A stretch of DNA of 18,615 nucleotides from Dehalococcoidia bacterium UBA1328 (lineage in GTDB: Bacteria; Chloroflexota; Dehalococcoidia; Lucifugimonadales; Lucifugimonadaceae). The notes beneath the pieces are model-generated. The model saw only the letters and a program-made list of their open reading frames with translations, was not told where the DNA came from and made no database searches. Where the stretch lies: positions 1 through 18,615 of the forward strand of contig DBTA01000007.1 in NCBI GenBank assembly GCA_002306815.1, read 5' to 3'. Of this stretch, positions 1-8,024 are shown in pieces; within the stretch, counting starts at the first letter, position 1, and each line of letters starts with the position of its first letter. A program made the translations under genes and the position numbers.

Positions 1-46
1 CAAGACTAAGGGAAAAAGTTTTGAAGATATTTGGCCGCCTATTTAC

Positions 47-78
47 AAAAAGAGGCCTCGCCAGTTAGACGAGGCCTC
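47..78 (-). terminator. Rho-independent terminator of the tRNA-His/tRNA-Arg transcript
   Basis: A perfect 9-bp inverted repeat (GAGGCCTCG at 52-60 with CGAGGCCTC at 70-78, 9-nt loop) is followed on the minus strand by a run of five T (plus-strand A47-A51). It lies 16 nt downstream of the 3' end of tRNA-Arg in the direction of transcription, where the tRNA transcript should end. No other terminator is seen between pepA and this point, so it could also end pepA readthrough. Confidence 0.85.
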
Positions 79-93
79 AATTCAAGTTCAATA

Positions 94-170
94 TGGCACG
101 CCCGGAGGGACTCGAACCCCCGACCCTCTGGTTCGAAGCCAGATGCTCTAATCCACTGAGCTACGGGCGC
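94..170 (-). tRNA. tRNA-Arg (anticodon TCG)
   Basis: The minus strand folds into a full cloverleaf of 77 nt. The acceptor arm GCGCCCG pairs with CGGGCGT with one terminal G-U, followed by discriminator G and an encoded CCA. The D-arm is TAGCTCAGTGGATTAGAGCA. The anticodon stem TCTGG/CCAGA encloses loop CTTCGAA, giving anticodon TCG, so it reads CGA and probably other CGN arginine codons. The T-arm carries GGTTCGAGTCC. It lies 108 nt downstream of tRNA-His on the same strand and probably shares its transcript. Confidence 0.96.
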
Positions 171-278
171 GTGACGCAACTCAACTAAGTGAGAAACGCA
201 GCGAAGTTAATACTAGCCAACAGCTCCGTAGATTGGAACCACCAAACTCCAAACATACGGGCTCAAGAATATGAAATA

Positions 279-354
279 TGGGGTGAGCGGAGGGAATTGA
301 ACCCTCGCCTCCAGGGCCACAACCTAGCGTGTTAACCTCTACACTACGCCCACC
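279..354 (-). tRNA. tRNA-His (anticodon GTG)
   Basis: The minus strand forms a cloverleaf with acceptor stem GTGGGCG/CGCTCAC (one G-U). The extra 5' G (G-1, complement of c354) faces discriminator C73, the hallmark of tRNA-His, and CCA is encoded. The anticodon stem CTAGG/CCTGG encloses loop TTGTGGC, giving anticodon GTG. The T-arm GGTTCAATTCC is intact. G-1 is encoded here, as in most bacteria. It is the first of two tRNA genes on this strand. Confidence 0.95.
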
Positions 355-365
355 ACAACTCTTCA

Positions 366-394
366 ACGCTAGCATTCGGCACTTAGACGGTCAA
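366..394 (-). promoter_or_regulatory. Likely sigma-70 promoter of the tRNA-His/tRNA-Arg pair
   Basis: On the minus strand TTGACC (389-394; 5 of 6 matches to the -35 consensus) is followed after 17 nt by TAGCGT (366-371). This weak -10 is preceded by TG one base upstream, which makes it an extended -10. Initiation about 7 nt further on would start the transcript near 359, only about 5 nt before tRNA-His. The placement supports the call more than the -10 does. Confidence 0.5.
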
Positions 395-514
395 TTCGAT
401 TCGATCAGATTTTCGAATTTTAGTCTTTCGAACCGGGACGATTAAATCGCCATTGCATCAACTGCAATTTTACCGTTGAAGTTAGAATTCATCGCTCTCA
501 CATAACGGGCGTTT

Positions 515-2032
515 TCAGTTTCCCATTTTCATTGCTAGCTCAATGAGTGAACGAGTAGGAACCCCGGTCGCTCCGGCAGTCATCCAACCTCGTGTGCTGT
601 CGAGCATTGACGTTGCAGCGATATCGATGTGGACCCACGGTGTTTCGCCCGCGAAATCAGCAATGAAGTGAGCTGCAGTAGTCGAACCGCCAGCGCGGCC
701 ACCGGTGTTCTTGAGATCGGCGATTTTCGAGCTGTTTTGACGCTTTGTTACCGGGTCGAGCGGTAGACGCCACATTGACTCACCAACGGCTTCGCTAGTT
801 TCGAGTACGGCGTTTACGAGATCGTCGTCATTTCCAAATACTGGGCTCACGCCGTCACCGAGCGCAATTCGAGCGGCACCAGTAAGAGTAGCGACGTCGA
901 CTATTTTCGCTGCGCCTTTAGATTGAGCGTAGCCGATGGCGTCGGCCAGGGTGAGCCGACCCTCTGCGTCAGTGTTGTCTATCTCGATTGTCATACCGTT
1001 CATTGCGGTGACCACGTCACCAGGACGTTGTGCCGATCCGCCTGGCATGTTGTCCGTTGCCGCACACACTGCGTGAACGTTGAGATTGGGCTTTAGCTGG
1101 GCGATTGCCTGCATTGCGGCAATCACGGCCGCGCCACCTCCCATGTCGCCCTTCATTTTGCCCATGCCGAGCCCGGGCTTGAGCGAGATTCCTCCGCTAT
1201 CGAACGTTATGCCTTTTCCGATGAGCCACATATTGTTCTCGGGATTTCCTGCGTCACCTTCATAAGTCAAATGAATGAACTTGAGTGGTCGGGGACCACC
1301 TTGTGACACTCCGAGATAGGCACCCATTCCCAGCTTGGCGACATCGGATTCTTCGAGAACGACGCTTGACAGTCCGTTTTCCGACGCAACAGTAGATGCC
1401 ACATTTGCAAGATCAGACGGCGCCATCTTGTTCGCAGGCTCGTTAACGAGGTCACGCGCGAGGTTCTCGGCGGCTGAATATGCTTGCCCTCTGGTGACCC
1501 CGCTTTCGATCGCCGCAATCTTGCCCGCATCAGCTTCCACAATTGTCAGTTTTGCAACGTCCGGCTTTCGTTTCTTGTCGGTGGTGCGGTATTTGAGGAA
1601 ACGATATGAGCCAAGAAGAGATCCTTCGACGAGTGCCTGGGTCGCCGCCGAGGGTTCGACATTGCCGATTCCAGCACCATGAACAATCGTTGCGGCATAC
1701 TTTACGCCTGATATTCGAAGTTTCCTCGCTACAGCGGCCGAAACTCGACGAATAGCGTTGGTGTCAAACGAGTCGTTGGATCCCAGACCTACAACCAGGA
1801 CACGCGCAGGCGTGAAACCTTCGTATGCAGGGTTTAGTGTGTGGATTAGAGTGGTTTCATTTAGAGATCCCGTGATTTCACCGTCGGAGATCAGTTCCGA
1901 AATCAATCCTCCGAGGGCTGTATCAACCGCTCCCGTTGCACCTCCGGGCGAAGTGACGCCTTCGAAAAGGTTCACAACCAGCACGTCGGCCTGGATTTTG
2001 GTGACATCGCTTTGAACGACTGCGATTTCCAA
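515..2032 (-). CDS. pepA: Leucyl aminopeptidase (peptidase family M17)
   Basis: This is a cytosolic two-metal aminopeptidase that removes N-terminal amino acids from peptides in protein turnover; family members act as hexamers. The 505-residue length is typical. The N-terminal macro-like domain covers about residues 1-170 and the catalytic domain about 180-500. The signature NTDAEGRL is at 353-360. All residues of the bovine enzyme's active site are present at the right spacing: metal ligands K273, D278, D296, D355 and E357, and catalytic K285 and R359. The start is TTG at 2030-2032, chosen because AGGAGA (2041-2046) lies 8 nt upstream; no ATG fits as well. No terminator is visible after the TGA stop, so readthrough into the tRNA genes is possible. 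Some E. coli-type PepA proteins also bind DNA at Xer sites; xerD is in this window but about 8 kb away, so no link is claimed. Confidence 0.96.
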   Translation of the reverse strand: MEIAVVQSDVTKIQADVLVVNLFEGVTSPGGATGAVDTALGGLISELISDGEITGSLNETTLIHTLNPAYEGFTPARVLVVGLGSNDSFDTNAIRRVSAAVARKLRISGVKYAATIVHGAGIGNVEPSAATQALVEGSLLGSYRFLKYRTTDKKRKPDVAKLTIVEADAGKIAAIESGVTRGQAYSAAENLARDLVNEPANKMAPSDLANVASTVASENGLSSVVLEESDVAKLGMGAYLGVSQGGPRPLKFIHLTYEGDAGNPENNMWLIGKGITFDSGGISLKPGLGMGKMKGDMGGGAAVIAAMQAIAQLKPNLNVHAVCAATDNMPGGSAQRPGDVVTAMNGMTIEIDNTDAEGRLTLADAIGYAQSKGAAKIVDVATLTGAARIALGDGVSPVFGNDDDLVNAVLETSEAVGESMWRLPLDPVTKRQNSSKIADLKNTGGRAGGSTTAAHFIADFAGETPWVHIDIAATSMLDSTRGWMTAGATGVPTRSLIELAMKMGN

Positions 2033-2489
2033 CAGTTTTTTCTCCTAATGAACTCTGGTGCAACGAATCGAGCGTGACATTTTATGGTTTTAAAGACATG
2101 TTCTGGTGATCCGGCGATGGTCAGGAATTGTATTTTACGGTTGTCCGTAGCGGTAAACGTGCAACGAATGCGCGCGTATTTCCGCGTAAGTGCTCACACT
2201 CATTTGAACTCAGGATATGTACACAGTTTTGAACTTGTTCGAAACAATAAATATGTAATCAACAAGAAATGAGTACGGGCGTACCTTGTATGAATACTCA
2301 AATAACTAATACGGTTTCGTGTGTCGAACAGCTCGACGAGCTTCACCGCTCTCTCAGCTGCAGGGATTTCAACAGTCCCAATTACATAGCCGTGGCTCGG
2401 GAAACCGGGTCGACGGCGCCAAAAAGCATCGAGTGTCCGCTCGTGCACAGATATTAAAAGAGATCGCAACCGATCTCGGAGGCGTCAGA
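2033..2489. other. Intergenic region between divergent pepA and the MBL-fold gene
   Basis: These 457 nt hold no recognisable gene. Short reading frames here lack ribosome-binding sites and resemble nothing. The frame of the MBL gene is open back to about 2319, but the upstream part reads as low-similarity sequence. A weak plus-strand promoter candidate is TTGAAC (2229-2234), a 17-nt spacer and TATGTA (2252-2257). It would give a leader of roughly 230 nt. Both divergent genes must have their promoters in this stretch. Confidence 0.5.
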
Positions 2490-3338
2490 ATGACTACAGA
2501 AGCAAGCAACGTTGCCGTAAGGCTCGTCAGTGACGGAACATTTCTTCTCGATGGTGGCCCAATGTTTGGTCCGGTTCCCAAGATTCTCTGGGAGCAGTCC
2601 GCAAAGCCTGACCGCAAGAACCGGGTTCGACTCGGTCTCAACTCTCTGTTGATCAAGACTCCAGACGCAAACATCCTTGTTGACGCTGGTATTGGTAACA
2701 AAGAGCCTGAAATCACACGCGAAGTATACGGACATTCTTCATCGAAGCTTCTTAGAAACCTACGTCACCAGGGCGTGAGTGCGCGTGAGATCGACTACGT
2801 GATACTCACTCACCTAGCATTCTCCCACAGCGGTGGCGCGACACGACTCGATCGTGAAGGAAAGATTATTCCTACGTTCCCGAAGGCGAAGTACCTCGTG
2901 CAGCGTGCAGCCTGGGATGAAGCATTTTCTCCGAACGAACGATCAGTTCCTGTTTACGGTCCTGGTGTGGCGCACCTTCAGACCTTGAACGACAAGGGAA
3001 TGGTCGAACTTCTCGATGGAGACACCGAAGTAGTTCCGGGAGTACACACTCTCGTTACCGACGGATACTCGGAAGGTCACCAAGTTGTACTGGTAAATAC
3101 AGGTAGCGAGCGAATTATTTACCTCGCCAACCTGATTCCTACTCCTAATCACCTTCCTCTTCCTTACATCACCGCATTCGACCGATACCCAGATCAGACG
3201 CTTGCTATGAAAAAGGAACTTCTGGACCGTTGTGAAAAAGAAGGATGGCTGATGATCTTCGCTCACGGCTACCACCAGAGCGCTGGTTACCTCGAGCGCC
3301 GACATGGCAACATCGAGCTACGAGCAGTCGACTTCTAA
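2490..3338 (+). CDS. Metallo-beta-lactamase-fold protein with degenerate metal site
   Basis: This 282-residue protein matches the metallo-beta-lactamase-fold hydrolase family of the AHL-lactonase-like type along its full length. It keeps an NSLLIKT...ILVDAGIG N-terminal strand pair (51-69), the PTFPKAKYLVQRAAWDEA block (128-145), and the LIPTPNHLPLPY segment. The metal site is broken. Where the family has HxHxDH, this protein has H108, A110, S112 and H113. The next His ligand (GHTPGH motif) is Y193, the bridging Asp is N214, and only the last His (H259) remains. The frame is intact, so it looks expressed: start ATG 2490 follows GGAGG (2478-2482) by 7 nt, and a strong terminator sits 35 nt after the stop. 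A binuclear-zinc hydrolase activity is therefore unlikely. It may be a pseudoenzyme with a binding or structural role, or may hold one metal differently. Substrate and partner are unknown; it is monocistronic. Confidence 0.85.
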   Translation: MTTEASNVAVRLVSDGTFLLDGGPMFGPVPKILWEQSAKPDRKNRVRLGLNSLLIKTPDANILVDAGIGNKEPEITREVYGHSSSKLLRNLRHQGVSAREIDYVILTHLAFSHSGGATRLDREGKIIPTFPKAKYLVQRAAWDEAFSPNERSVPVYGPGVAHLQTLNDKGMVELLDGDTEVVPGVHTLVTDGYSEGHQVVLVNTGSERIIYLANLIPTPNHLPLPYITAFDRYPDQTLAMKKELLDRCEKEGWLMIFAHGYHQSAGYLERRHGNIELRAVDF

Positions 3339-3373
3339 TTTTATGCCCGCCACCTAGATAGTGTCTCCCTAAA

Positions 3374-3409
3374 GAGTCGTCCCATCGCCCGGGGACGGCT
3401 CTTTTCTTT
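3374..3409 (+). terminator. Rho-independent terminator after the MBL-fold gene
   Basis: GAGTCGTCCC (3374-3383) pairs with GGGACGGCTC (3392-3401), 10 bp with one G-U and an 8-nt loop, followed by TTTTCTTT. It lies between two convergent genes. On the minus strand the same stem is followed only by TTTAGGG, so it probably serves the plus strand mainly and mtaB at best weakly. Confidence 0.88.
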
Positions 3410-3417
3410 AAGTCCTT

Positions 3418-4713
3418 TTAGACTTCGGCGGGTGACCCGATTAACTGGAGACCTTCGAGACGATTGAGCTTGATTTCCTCTATAAGACCGTCGCCATAGC
3501 CCTTACCTACTGCGACCCTGGTGATCTCTCCGGGCTCCAATCGAACCCGCAGGTAGTTGTCGGTTAGACCACTCGTGCCACGTGCGCCTTCCCAGAGAAC
3601 GGGGCGAACTGAACCTATAAACGATGCACGGTGTTCGTGTGCCATTTGATCAGCAATTACGCGAAGTTGTTCAGCACGACGAGTTCTAGTGTTGACCTCC
3701 ACCTGTTCTTCGTAATTTGCAGCACTAGTTCCGGGTCGTAATGAATACGGGAAAATGTGAGCGTCGGCGAGTTGCGCCGACGTGAGAATATCGAGAGTCC
3801 GCTTGTGATCGTCTTCGGATTCCCCGGGGAATCCCACAATAACGTCTGTTGTGATTGAGCATCCAGCAACCGCTTGTTTTGCCGCATCGACCGCTTCGAG
3901 ATAACTATGGCCGGTGTAGCGACGTCTCATCCGCTCAAGGATGCGATCACTCCCACTTTGAAGAGGAATGTGGAAGTGCGGGCACAGTCGATCTTTCCCG
4001 ACACCATTCCATAGTTCCAGCAACTCGTCTGAGAACTCCGCTGGTTGTAGCGAGGAGACGCGGAGTCGTTTGATATCGGTTTCGCGTAGTACTGAAGCGA
4101 TCATATCGACGAGATCCGTGTCTTGGAAATCAAACCCGTACGATCCAAGTTGTGTGCCAGTCAGGACTACTTCCGGACAACCGGCAGACGATAGCGCTTG
4201 TACTTGCGCAATGATGTCTGATTTCGGGATGCTGCGCTCTCGACCGCGCACTTTAGGAACAATGCAGTAAGCGCAAACTTGGTCGCAGCCTTCCTGGATC
4301 TTTACCGCCCCTCTTGTGCGACCAAGAAGTTGACCGACTTCAGGTTCAGCGTCCGTGTACTCCTCCCACTCCATACCTGACCTTGAACAAACTAACGAAA
4401 CGAGCTCGGATTTCCGTGTGTTAGGAACCACCAGATCTGTGGCCGCAAGTTCTTCGAGTTCATCGGTACCGCTTTCGGCGTAGCAGCCGGCTGCAACAAC
4501 AATAGCGTTTGGAAAGCTTCGGCGTGCCTTGCTCAGAGCCTGCCGCGCCTTTTTGTCAGCAACGTGAGTGACAGTGCACGAATTTAGGACAAACACATCC
4601 GGGGTGTCGTTCGATTCTGCGATCGAGAATCCGTTGCGAGCGAAATCGTTTGCGAGTCGTTGACTGTCTGCGGTATTTAACTTGCAGCCATGCGTTTCAA
4701 TTCGAACTTTCAT
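3418..4713 (-). CDS. mtaB: tRNA t6A37 methylthiotransferase (MtaB family, radical SAM)
   Basis: MtaB converts t6A to ms2t6A at position 37 of tRNAs that read ANN codons, which stabilises codon pairing. The 431 residues show the three family domains. The UPF0004 domain (1-110) has cluster cysteines C10 (HGCKLN), C46 (NSCTVT) and C77 (AGCYAE). The radical-SAM domain has CxxxCxxC at C143, C147 and C150, followed by the RGRERS motif. A TRAM-like C-terminal region starts near residue 360. GCKLN and NSCTVT favour MtaB over MiaB or RimO. The start ATG at 4711-4713 has no clear Shine-Dalgarno site upstream but begins exactly where family members do. It is divergent from fabF and convergent with the MBL-fold gene, so it is probably transcribed alone. 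Confidence 0.93.
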   Translation of the reverse strand: MKVRIETHGCKLNTADSQRLANDFARNGFSIAESNDTPDVFVLNSCTVTHVADKKARQALSKARRSFPNAIVVAAGCYAESGTDELEELAATDLVVPNTRKSELVSLVCSRSGMEWEEYTDAEPEVGQLLGRTRGAVKIQEGCDQVCAYCIVPKVRGRERSIPKSDIIAQVQALSSAGCPEVVLTGTQLGSYGFDFQDTDLVDMIASVLRETDIKRLRVSSLQPAEFSDELLELWNGVGKDRLCPHFHIPLQSGSDRILERMRRRYTGHSYLEAVDAAKQAVAGCSITTDVIVGFPGESEDDHKRTLDILTSAQLADAHIFPYSLRPGTSAANYEEQVEVNTRTRRAEQLRVIADQMAHEHRASFIGSVRPVLWEGARGTSGLTDNYLRVRLEPGEITRVAVGKGYGDGLIEEIKLNRLEGLQLIGSPAEV

Positions 4714-4869
4714 TCGGTAATGAGCGTCTTTCGATCAGAAGTTTGTGTTCCGTGGTGGAGTAAAACTCTATGTGATGAGGTAAATCCAATCTTAAATCGA
4801 GTTCATCTTGGGAACATCGAAGATCGATTTCCCAGCGCGCCTATTTAAATACATTGTCGTCGGATCGCG

Positions 4870-4898
4870 TTGATATACTTGAGTAGTCGTATTTTATG
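4870..4898 (+). promoter_or_regulatory. Possible promoter of fabF-recJ
   Basis: TTGATA (4870-4875; close to the -35 consensus) is followed after 17 nt by TTTATG (4893-4898), a poor -10. It lies about 85 nt before the fabF start in the 268-nt divergent region between mtaB and fabF. That region holds no other gene and must contain promoters for both sides. The match is weak. Confidence 0.32.
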
Positions 4899-4981
4899 AA
4901 GTCAACACCCGCTTCGATATGGTGTCGAACCGGTGGGCTGCCCGGAACTCCTTCGCGTAGCCATGTTAAGAGGTCAACTAC

Positions 4982-6220
4982 ATGACAGAGCGCGTCGTTG
5001 TAACGGGAATCGGACTCGTAACTCCAGTTGGAGAAGACAAGAAATCTACTTGGGATAGCCTGCTCAAAGGTAAATCCGGGATCGACTATATCTCCTTGTT
5101 CGACGCTGAAGGCTTTGAAAGTCGAATTGCAGCAGAGGTTGATGGCTTTGATGGAGCAGCTTTGCTGGGACGGAAAGAAGCTCGTCGACTAGATCGGTTC
5201 TCACAGTTTGCCTGTGTCGCGGCGCTGGAAGCGCTCGAAGACGCCGGAATAGACATGGCAAACGAGGATGCCGACAAAGTCGGTGTCCTCATCGGCAGCG
5301 GCGTTGGTGGAATCATGACGATTACCGACCAACACAAAGTGCTTTTGAACCGGGGTCCGAAGCGTGTTAGCCCGTTCCTAGTTCCGATGATGCTTGGTGA
5401 CCTAGCCTCTGGACAGGTTTCAATGCTGATTGGTGCCAAAGGTCCGAATTTCTCAACGGTTTCGGCTTGCGCAACCGGTACGGATTCGATAGGCGAAGCC
5501 CTGGAAATGATACGACGTGGACGGGCTGACGTCGTTATAGCTGGCGGCACGGAAGCCGCTGTTTGCGAAATTGGGGTTGCTGGTTTCAACGCCTGTATGG
5601 CGCTCTCGACTCGAAACGACGCCCCGCAAGCAGCTTCTCGTCCGTTCGACTCTGGACGAGATGGGTTCGTATTGGGTGAAGGTTGTGGTGTAGTTGTTCT
5701 TGAATCTGTCAAACACGCGGAAGCTCGTGGAGCAGAGGTTCTGGCAGAACTGGCAGGATACGGTGCATCTAGTGATGCTCACCACGTAACTCAGCCACAC
5801 CCCGACGGTGAAGGTGCAGCTCGAGCAATGAAGTGGGCGATCGACGACGCTGGTTTGAAGCCAGAAGATGTCGACTATGTTAACGCTCACGGTACTTCAA
5901 CACCATTGAACGACAAGTTTGAAACTATATCTTTGAAACGAACCTACGGTGATCACGCTTACAACCTTAAGATCAGCTCAACAAAGTCAATGACGGGGCA
6001 CCTTCTTGGTGCTGCAGGTGGAATTGAAGCTGCCTTCTCGGTTTTGACAGTGAATGAAGGTGTAATTCCTCCAACAATCAACATTGATGATCCTGACCCC
6101 GAGTGCGATCTCGACTACGTTCCGAACAAGGCTGAGAAGCAAGAGGTCAACGTCGCAATGTCGAACTCGCTGGGCTTCGGTGGTCACAACTCAAGCATCA
6201 TCTTCAAGAGCTTCAAGTAG
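4982..6220 (+). CDS. fabF: Beta-ketoacyl-ACP synthase II
   Basis: FabF condenses malonyl-ACP with a growing acyl-ACP in type II fatty acid synthesis in the cytosol. The 412-residue protein has the thiolase-fold Cys-His-His triad: C163 (VSACATG), H303 (NAHGTST) and H340 (KSMTGHLLGAAGG). These are the same residue numbers as in E. coli FabF, so there is essentially no length change up to that point. The glycine-rich C-terminal NSLGFGGHN loop is intact. Start ATG 4982 follows AAGAGG (4968-4973) by 8 nt. Often acpP stands just upstream of fabF, but here no acyl-carrier gene is present in the 268 nt before it. recJ follows after 56 nt on the same strand, so the two may be cotranscribed. The stop is TAG. 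Confidence 0.96.
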   Translation: MTERVVVTGIGLVTPVGEDKKSTWDSLLKGKSGIDYISLFDAEGFESRIAAEVDGFDGAALLGRKEARRLDRFSQFACVAALEALEDAGIDMANEDADKVGVLIGSGVGGIMTITDQHKVLLNRGPKRVSPFLVPMMLGDLASGQVSMLIGAKGPNFSTVSACATGTDSIGEALEMIRRGRADVVIAGGTEAAVCEIGVAGFNACMALSTRNDAPQAASRPFDSGRDGFVLGEGCGVVVLESVKHAEARGAEVLAELAGYGASSDAHHVTQPHPDGEGAARAMKWAIDDAGLKPEDVDYVNAHGTSTPLNDKFETISLKRTYGDHAYNLKISSTKSMTGHLLGAAGGIEAAFSVLTVNEGVIPPTINIDDPDPECDLDYVPNKAEKQEVNVAMSNSLGFGGHNSSIIFKSFK

Positions 6221-6276
6221 CCATCATTCAACCAACTTTCTTCTGCAATCTGCGAGCATAGGTCGAGGTAGGCACA

Positions 6277-7995
6277 ATGACTCTCGACCGCAAATGGCAA
6301 ATTGCAGAACCTCCACCTCCCGGCTTCAGACTCGATTTAGGCTTTTTGGGATCCGGAGTGCGTGGTCCACTGCCCGCCCTCCTGCTCTGGAATCGCGGTG
6401 TGCGTACAGATGCTGACGTCGAGCGTTACTTCTCAACCGGGCTGAACGATTTTCTCGATCCGTTTCAACTACCAGATATGGAAATCGCGGCCGATCGAAT
6501 AGTTAGCGCCGTCGAGAATGGTGAGACAGTCGGAGTGTTCGGTGATTTCGACGTTGACGGTCTTACTGGCACAGCGATTATGCTTCGGATTATCCGCACA
6601 CTGGGCGGCAAGGCGGTTCCATACATTCCCAATAGGGAAAACGACGGTCACGGCCTGTCGAACCAGGCGGTAGATTCGTTCTCTGATGCTGGAGTTAGCC
6701 TGATCACGACCGTTGATACTGGCTCGACCGCGGTCGAGGAGATATCGTACGCCAAATCTAAGGGCATCGATACGGTAGTTACTGATCATCATTTGATCGA
6801 GACAGAACGACCTGATGCGGTAGCGATTGTGAATCCTCACGTCGAATCTTCGGGTGAAACCGATGACTCCGATCAGTCAGTCGATTACTCGGGTGCCGGC
6901 GTAGCATTCAAGCTTGCTCAAGCGTTGTGTGCAGCCACGGGACGCGATTTCCCTGAAGAACTTCTCCCTTTGGCGGCTCTGGGAACTATCGCCGATATCG
7001 TTCCTCTAGTTTCCGAGAATCGATCATTGGTTCGGGAAGGTTTACGTGTCCTCGGTCAAACTGATCTTCCCGGGCTGCGTTCGCTACTCGACATTTCACG
7101 GGCCCCTGGAGCTTCCGGGCGCCCAACTGCTGAACTTATTTCGTTCTATATGGCACCACGTCTAAACGCTCCGGGTCGGATGGGTGACGCGGAACCGAGT
7201 CTCCAAATTCTCTCGACAGATGACGTAATGGAGGCTCGTGCCCTTGCCGAGAGGTTAGATTCCGAAAACAACAAACGTCGTTTGCTTAGTGAAAAAGCAT
7301 GGGAGCATGCTTCTAGCCAGTTTGATGTGAATTCGGATGATCCAATAGTGGTCGTGAACTGCGATGGGTTCCCTATGGGAATACTCGGTCCGCTAGCAGG
7401 TCGATTGAACGAACTGACAGGTAAGCCTTCGGTCGCTTACCAGCTGGTCGACGGTTTTGCCCGTGCGTCATGTCGCTCAAACATTGTTCTAGATCTCCAC
7501 GCAGCGCTGTCGAACCACGCAGATAAATTCGAACGATTCGGTGGTCATGCTCGCGCCGCAGGATTCTCGATCAAGCACGATTTGCTCGACAATTTGCTAG
7601 AAGATCTCCGCAGGCATGCGGCATGGGGCGTTCTCGGAGCGTCGCCCCTCCCAACTATGCACGCCGACGCTGAGGTTAGACTTACAGATCTCACCGTTTC
7701 GACTTGGAATTTCGTAGCGGCAATGGAGCCCTTTGGAGAAGCAAATGGAAAACCCGTGTTAGTGACCTACGGCGCAACACCCATTGACGTGCGAACGGTG
7801 GGGGCAGGTGGCAAGCACTTGCGAATCAGCTTTGAGGCTGACGGACGTCGCATTGATTCAATCGGATTTAGCTTGGGCGACAAACCGCTCGGTTCTGGAA
7901 AGGTAGACATCATCTACGAGCTAAGGTCAGAAATATGGCGTGGAAAAACGCGCCACCAATTGGGGTTGCGGGATATTCGACCCTCAAAGAGCTAA
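6277..7995 (+). CDS. recJ: Single-stranded-DNA-specific 5'-3' exonuclease RecJ
   Basis: RecJ degrades single-stranded DNA from 5' ends in recombination, mismatch and base-excision repair. The 572 residues match the usual size (577 in E. coli). DHH-phosphoesterase motifs are all present: the DFDVDG box with D90, D92 and D94; NDGHG at 122-126; D147 in VDTG; D170-H171-H172 (DHH); and GAGVAFKL at 206-213. The DHHA1 domain follows with PRLNAPGRMG and, near residue 425, FGGHARAAGFSI. The C-terminal OB-fold-like domain occupies about 450-570. Start ATG 6277 follows GAGG (6265-6268) by 8 nt. It lies 56 nt after fabF, probably in one transcript, and converges on lgt with 29 nt between stops and no clear terminator. 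Confidence 0.95.
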   Translation: MTLDRKWQIAEPPPPGFRLDLGFLGSGVRGPLPALLLWNRGVRTDADVERYFSTGLNDFLDPFQLPDMEIAADRIVSAVENGETVGVFGDFDVDGLTGTAIMLRIIRTLGGKAVPYIPNRENDGHGLSNQAVDSFSDAGVSLITTVDTGSTAVEEISYAKSKGIDTVVTDHHLIETERPDAVAIVNPHVESSGETDDSDQSVDYSGAGVAFKLAQALCAATGRDFPEELLPLAALGTIADIVPLVSENRSLVREGLRVLGQTDLPGLRSLLDISRAPGASGRPTAELISFYMAPRLNAPGRMGDAEPSLQILSTDDVMEARALAERLDSENNKRRLLSEKAWEHASSQFDVNSDDPIVVVNCDGFPMGILGPLAGRLNELTGKPSVAYQLVDGFARASCRSNIVLDLHAALSNHADKFERFGGHARAAGFSIKHDLLDNLLEDLRRHAAWGVLGASPLPTMHADAEVRLTDLTVSTWNFVAAMEPFGEANGKPVLVTYGATPIDVRTVGAGGKHLRISFEADGRRIDSIGFSLGDKPLGSGKVDIIYELRSEIWRGKTRHQLGLRDIRPSKS

Positions 7996-8024
7996 CTTGC
8001 TCGATTCGAAATTGACACCCAGGG

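Noticed and set aside
452..468. ATTGCA-TCAAC-TGCAAT hairpin downstream of pepA
   Set aside because: The stem is only 6 bp and AT-rich. A T-run exists only on the plus strand, where no gene ends, so it is not a convincing pepA terminator.
2319..2489. 57-residue N-terminal extension of the MBL-fold protein
   Set aside because: The extension has no MBL-fold similarity and no ribosome-binding site, while GGAGG sits 7 nt before ATG 2490.
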